Shown here: positions 4,723 to 6,934 of the stretch, piece after piece
Position numbering within the stretch: position 1 is the stretch's first letter
How the letters are laid out: every line of letters begins with the position of its first letter
NCBI RefSeq assembly: GCF_946479605.1
Contig: NZ_CAMLGT010000207.1
Coordinates: 1-6,934, forward strand
Direction of reading: 5' to 3'
DNA length: 6,934 nt
Origin: an uncultured Lacibacter sp.
Lineage (GTDB): Bacteria > Bacteroidota > Bacteroidia > Chitinophagales > Chitinophagaceae
Notes under the pieces: generated by a model
What the model saw: the letters and a program-made list of their open reading frames with translations, nothing else
Told to the model about the DNA's origin: nothing
Database searches by the model: none
Program-made: the position numbers and the translations under genes

Positions 4723-5763
4723 ATGCTGAAGAAATTTTTTGAACGGATAACGAATTGGGAACTGTGGCCTTTTGCTGTGATTTATTTCCCCATCAGTTTT
4801 GTGTGGGTATGGTACATGATACGCAGCAGGGCCGTGTGGTTTTTTACGCCCTCAAATCCAACAATTTCTTTTGGCGGGTTTGAAGGCGAGGGTAAAAAAG
4901 AAATGTATGATCAGCTTCCTCCGCACACGGTACCACGTACCATGTATGTGATGCATGATTTACCCTTTGCTGAAGTAAAAGAAAAACTTTCTTCTGCTGG
5001 TTTTGCATACCCGTTTATTGTAAAACCAGATGTGGGGATGAAAGGGATCTTATTCCGGAAGATCGATACAGAAGAACAGCTGAAAAAATACCATGAGCGT
5101 ATTCCGGTAGAATATATTATACAGGACCTGGTAGAGCTGCCAGTGGAAGTGAGTGTGTTTTATTATCGTTACCCGGCCGAAGCAAAAGGAACAGTGAGTG
5201 GATTTATTCATAAAGAACTATTGCATGTAGTGGGGAATGGTGTTGATACGTTACAGCAATTGATACATGATCATCCACGTGCCAAACACCGGATGGAAGA
5301 AATGCGGCACAGGCATTCTCACCGTTTCGACAGGGTGATTGAAAAGGATCATGTGTTTTACCTCTCGTATGCCGGCAATCATAACCGTGGTGCGCATTTT
5401 ACCAACCTGCACACTGAAATTGATGAACAATTGCACAAGGTGTTTGATGAGCTGAGTCATTATTCTAAACATTTTTATTACGGCCGCTACGATATTAAAA
5501 CCACCAGCATTGATGATCTGAAGCAAGGAAAGAATTTTATTATCCTGGAGTACAATGGTTGTGGTGCAGAACCTAATCATATTTACGATTGCAATATGAC
5601 ATTGGGTGAAGCGTACAGCGAAATACTAAAGCACTGGAAAGCGTTGTACCACATCAGTAAATACAATCATGAACATGGTTATCCATATTGGGGTTTTCTG
5701 AAGGGCTATCGTTTTTTAAAGCAATCGCAGCAGCATTTTAAACTCCTGCAGAAATATGATTAA
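4723..5763 (+). CDS. Membrane-anchored ATP-grasp ligase, substrate unknown
   Basis: ATP-grasp enzymes join a carboxylate to an amine or similar nucleophile through an acyl-phosphate, using ATP. Predicted length is 346 aa. One N-terminal hydrophobic segment (about residues 14-32, LWPFAVIYFPISFVWVWYMI) probably anchors it to the inner membrane. The catalytic part shows ATP-grasp signatures: FIVKPDVGMKG (98-108) with an ATP-contacting Lys and Gly-rich loop, YIIQDLVELPVEVSVF (131-146) for the adenine-binding linker, GRYDIKT (254-260), and the metal-binding FIILEYNGCGAEPNH (272-286), with Glu and Asn in the usual ExN arrangement. A His-rich insertion (about 183-230) separates them. Relatives are often labelled D-Ala-D-Ala ligase, but the membrane anchor and the sequence do not support that substrate. 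The frame extends to an ATG at 4591, but the promoter position favours 4723. The Crp/Fnr gene starts 21 nt after the stop. Confidence 0.85.
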   Translation: MLKKFFERITNWELWPFAVIYFPISFVWVWYMIRSRAVWFFTPSNPTISFGGFEGEGKKEMYDQLPPHTVPRTMYVMHDLPFAEVKEKLSSAGFAYPFIVKPDVGMKGILFRKIDTEEQLKKYHERIPVEYIIQDLVELPVEVSVFYYRYPAEAKGTVSGFIHKELLHVVGNGVDTLQQLIHDHPRAKHRMEEMRHRHSHRFDRVIEKDHVFYLSYAGNHNRGAHFTNLHTEIDEQLHKVFDELSHYSKHFYYGRYDIKTTSIDDLKQGKNFIILEYNGCGAEPNHIYDCNMTLGEAYSEILKHWKALYHISKYNHEHGYPYWGFLKGYRFLKQSQQHFKLLQKYD

Positions 5764-5784
5764 TTTCGGGAGTAAGTTCAGGTT

Positions 5785-6486
5785 ATGGGAACAGATCAAA
5801 AGTTTTTGCTGATACGTAACTACGATCTATTTGCACATGTTACAGATGAGGAATACGAAGAGCTGAATCTCGATCATCATTTTATTGAAGCTGCAAAAGG
5901 TGAGTACATTTATTTCGATTCACAATATCACAACAAGTTATATTTTCTGAAAGGAGGAACCATTAAGATAGGTTATGTAGATGATGATGGGAAGGAAGTG
6001 ATCAAAGAAATTATCCGGGAAGGTGAAGTGTTTGGGCAGTTTACACTTGAGCGGAATAACCTGAACGGAGAGTTTGCACAGGCGTATAAAAGTGATGTGT
6101 CGCTTTGTGCATTTAATATTGAAGATTTTGAACGGCTGCTGAAAACAAAGCCCAGCATCGGTTTTCACTTTACCAAACAGGTTGGTCAAAAGCTACGCAA
6201 ATTTGAAAGCCGCTTACTAAATCTGTTGAATAAAGATGTAAAAACAAGACTGGTGAATTTTCTTACAGTGCTTGCAAAAGATGAAGGCCAAGGAAACGAG
6301 GAAACTGGTTATGCCATTCAGAATTTTCTGACGCATGAAGATATTGCCCAGCTTATTGGAAGCAGCAGGCAAACTGTTACCACAATGCTGAATGAACTGG
6401 AAACAGCTGGTTTGATTTCTGTTACCCGCCAACTGATAAAAATTCCGTCCGTTAAAAATCTGCAAAAGAGCACAGCTGTCAGTTAA
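5785..6486 (+). CDS. Crp/Fnr-family transcriptional regulator
   Basis: This 233-aa DNA-binding regulator has the usual two-domain plan. The effector domain (about 10-125) is a cyclic-nucleotide-binding-type beta-roll: GEYIYF, YFLKGGTIKIGYVDDDGKE, REGEVFGQFTLE. A long dimerisation helix (about 125-150) follows, then a winged HTH (about 152-222) with FLTHEDIAQLIGSSRQTVTT and the wing GLISVTRQLIKI. The cAMP-contact Arg-Ser/Thr pair of E. coli Crp is not evident after the GExFG loop, and only one Cys (108) is present, so neither cAMP nor an FNR-type 4Fe-4S cluster is a likely signal. In the recognition helix SRQTVTT, Gln replaces the Glu of Crp/FNR and Thr replaces the later Arg, so the binding site probably differs from theirs. 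The gene lies 21 nt after the ATP-grasp gene and is probably co-transcribed; a one-mismatch -7 box (TAATTTCG, 5761-5768) could give extra transcription. Confidence 0.93.
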   Translation: MGTDQKFLLIRNYDLFAHVTDEEYEELNLDHHFIEAAKGEYIYFDSQYHNKLYFLKGGTIKIGYVDDDGKEVIKEIIREGEVFGQFTLERNNLNGEFAQAYKSDVSLCAFNIEDFERLLKTKPSIGFHFTKQVGQKLRKFESRLLNLLNKDVKTRLVNFLTVLAKDEGQGNEETGYAIQNFLTHEDIAQLIGSSRQTVTTMLNELETAGLISVTRQLIKIPSVKNLQKSTAVS

Positions 6487-6513
6487 GCGACAAAGACACC
6501 GTAACCAGCCATT

Positions 6514-6521
6514 TAATTTTG
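6514..6521 (+). promoter_or_regulatory. -7 box for the YHS-domain gene
   Basis: TAATTTTG is an exact TAnnTTTG match, 18 nt before the ATG at 6540. No TTG is seen at the -33 position. It suggests the secreted YHS gene has its own start, separate from the Crp/Fnr gene. Confidence 0.45.
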
Positions 6522-6539
6522 TTTCATTAAACAATAAGA

Positions 6540-6934
6540 ATGAAACAGTTTATCCTGCTATTTATATTTATCAGTTCTATTGCTGCTTTACAGGCACAGG
6601 ATCAAAAACGTACACAGGCCTTTAATATTGAAAAGGGACTTGCCGTGCAAGGTTATGATGTGGTTGCTTACTTTAGCGGAAAGACCATTAAAGGAAATGC
6701 TTCAAATGCAGTGTTTTACCAGGGAGTGAAGTATTACTTTTCAACGACTGCAAATAAAGAAGAGTTTAAAAAGAATCCTGCACGGTACGAACCGCAATAT
6801 GGCGGATGGTGTGCTTATGCCATGGGTGCAAGCGGAGAGAAAGTTGAGATTGATCCTGAAACGTTTAAGATCATTAACGGTAAGCTTTACCTGTTCTATA
6901 ACAAACTATTCAACAATACGCTCAAAACCTGGAA
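6540..6934 (+). CDS. Secreted YHS-domain protein (partial, 3' end missing)
   Basis: 131 codons are present before the right edge; probably only a short tail is missing, since the family's usual core ends around YLFYNKxxxxxW and that block is nearly complete. The first ~19 residues (MKQFILLFIFISSIAALQA) are a Sec signal peptide with cleavage before QD; there is no lipobox Cys, so a soluble periplasmic protein is expected. The YHS domain follows: GYDVVAYFSGKTIKG (38-52), YQGVKYYFSTTANKEEFKKN (60-79), PARYEPQYGGWCAYAMG (80-96), GKLYLFYNK (114-122). YHS domains are linked with metal binding or electron-transfer partners, but the role of this exported group is not established as far as I know. Cys91 in YGGWCAYA is the conserved cysteine of the family. 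The gene starts 53 nt after the Crp/Fnr gene. Confidence 0.9.
   Translation, partial: MKQFILLFIFISSIAALQAQDQKRTQAFNIEKGLAVQGYDVVAYFSGKTIKGNASNAVFYQGVKYYFSTTANKEEFKKNPARYEPQYGGWCAYAMGASGEKVEIDPETFKIINGKLYLFYNKLFNNTLKTW

Noticed and set aside
5251..5580. Minus-strand open frame inside the ATP-grasp gene
   Set aside because: It lies opposite well-conserved ATP-grasp motifs and has no features of its own; it is an antisense shadow.

Overview
The window looks like chromosomal DNA from a member of the Bacteroidota, most plausibly Chitinophagaceae or a close relative. The evidence is moderate GC (about 40% by eye), A-rich leaders instead of strong Shine-Dalgarno sequences, and TAnnTTTG boxes (the Bacteroidota -7 element) just before several gene starts. 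The proteins themselves fit too: an ArgRS N-terminus of Bacteroidota type, a stand-alone CCG-domain Fe-S protein, and the GCSxDxS family often mislabelled 'ABC transporter ATPase' in this phylum. This is family-level recognition by eye; no search was run.

Layout. Positions 1-170 hold the start of argS on the minus strand. Two extracytoplasmic protein genes follow, also on the minus strand: a Met-rich DUF4412-like protein (271-1089) and an unrecognised repeat protein (1234-2052). Each ends at a convincing intrinsic terminator. Positions 2053-2785 form a gene-poor stretch with a good promoter for the repeat protein, a second possible minus-strand promoter, an AT-rich 24-bp palindrome and several weaker inverted repeats. 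A compact minus-strand cluster fills 2786-4628. Read 5' to 3' it encodes a CCG-domain Fe-S protein, a small membrane protein and a GCSxDxS cytosolic protein, with gaps of 22-24 nt, so it is probably one transcript.

A 94-bp divergent promoter region (4629-4722) separates that cluster from a plus-strand pair: a membrane-anchored ATP-grasp ligase (4723-5763) and, 21 nt later, a Crp/Fnr-family regulator (5785-6486). A secreted YHS-domain protein (6540 to the window end) follows from its own -7 box and is cut off by the window edge.

How the genes may work together is mostly inference. The Fe-S protein probably takes part in electron transfer, but its usual ferredoxin-type partner is not in the window. 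The ATP-grasp enzyme and the Crp/Fnr regulator are probably co-transcribed. No mobile element, CRISPR array, tRNA or rRNA was seen. The least explained items are the repeat protein, the membrane-anchored ATP-grasp enzyme with its near-leaderless promoter, and the 2128-2785 intergenic region.
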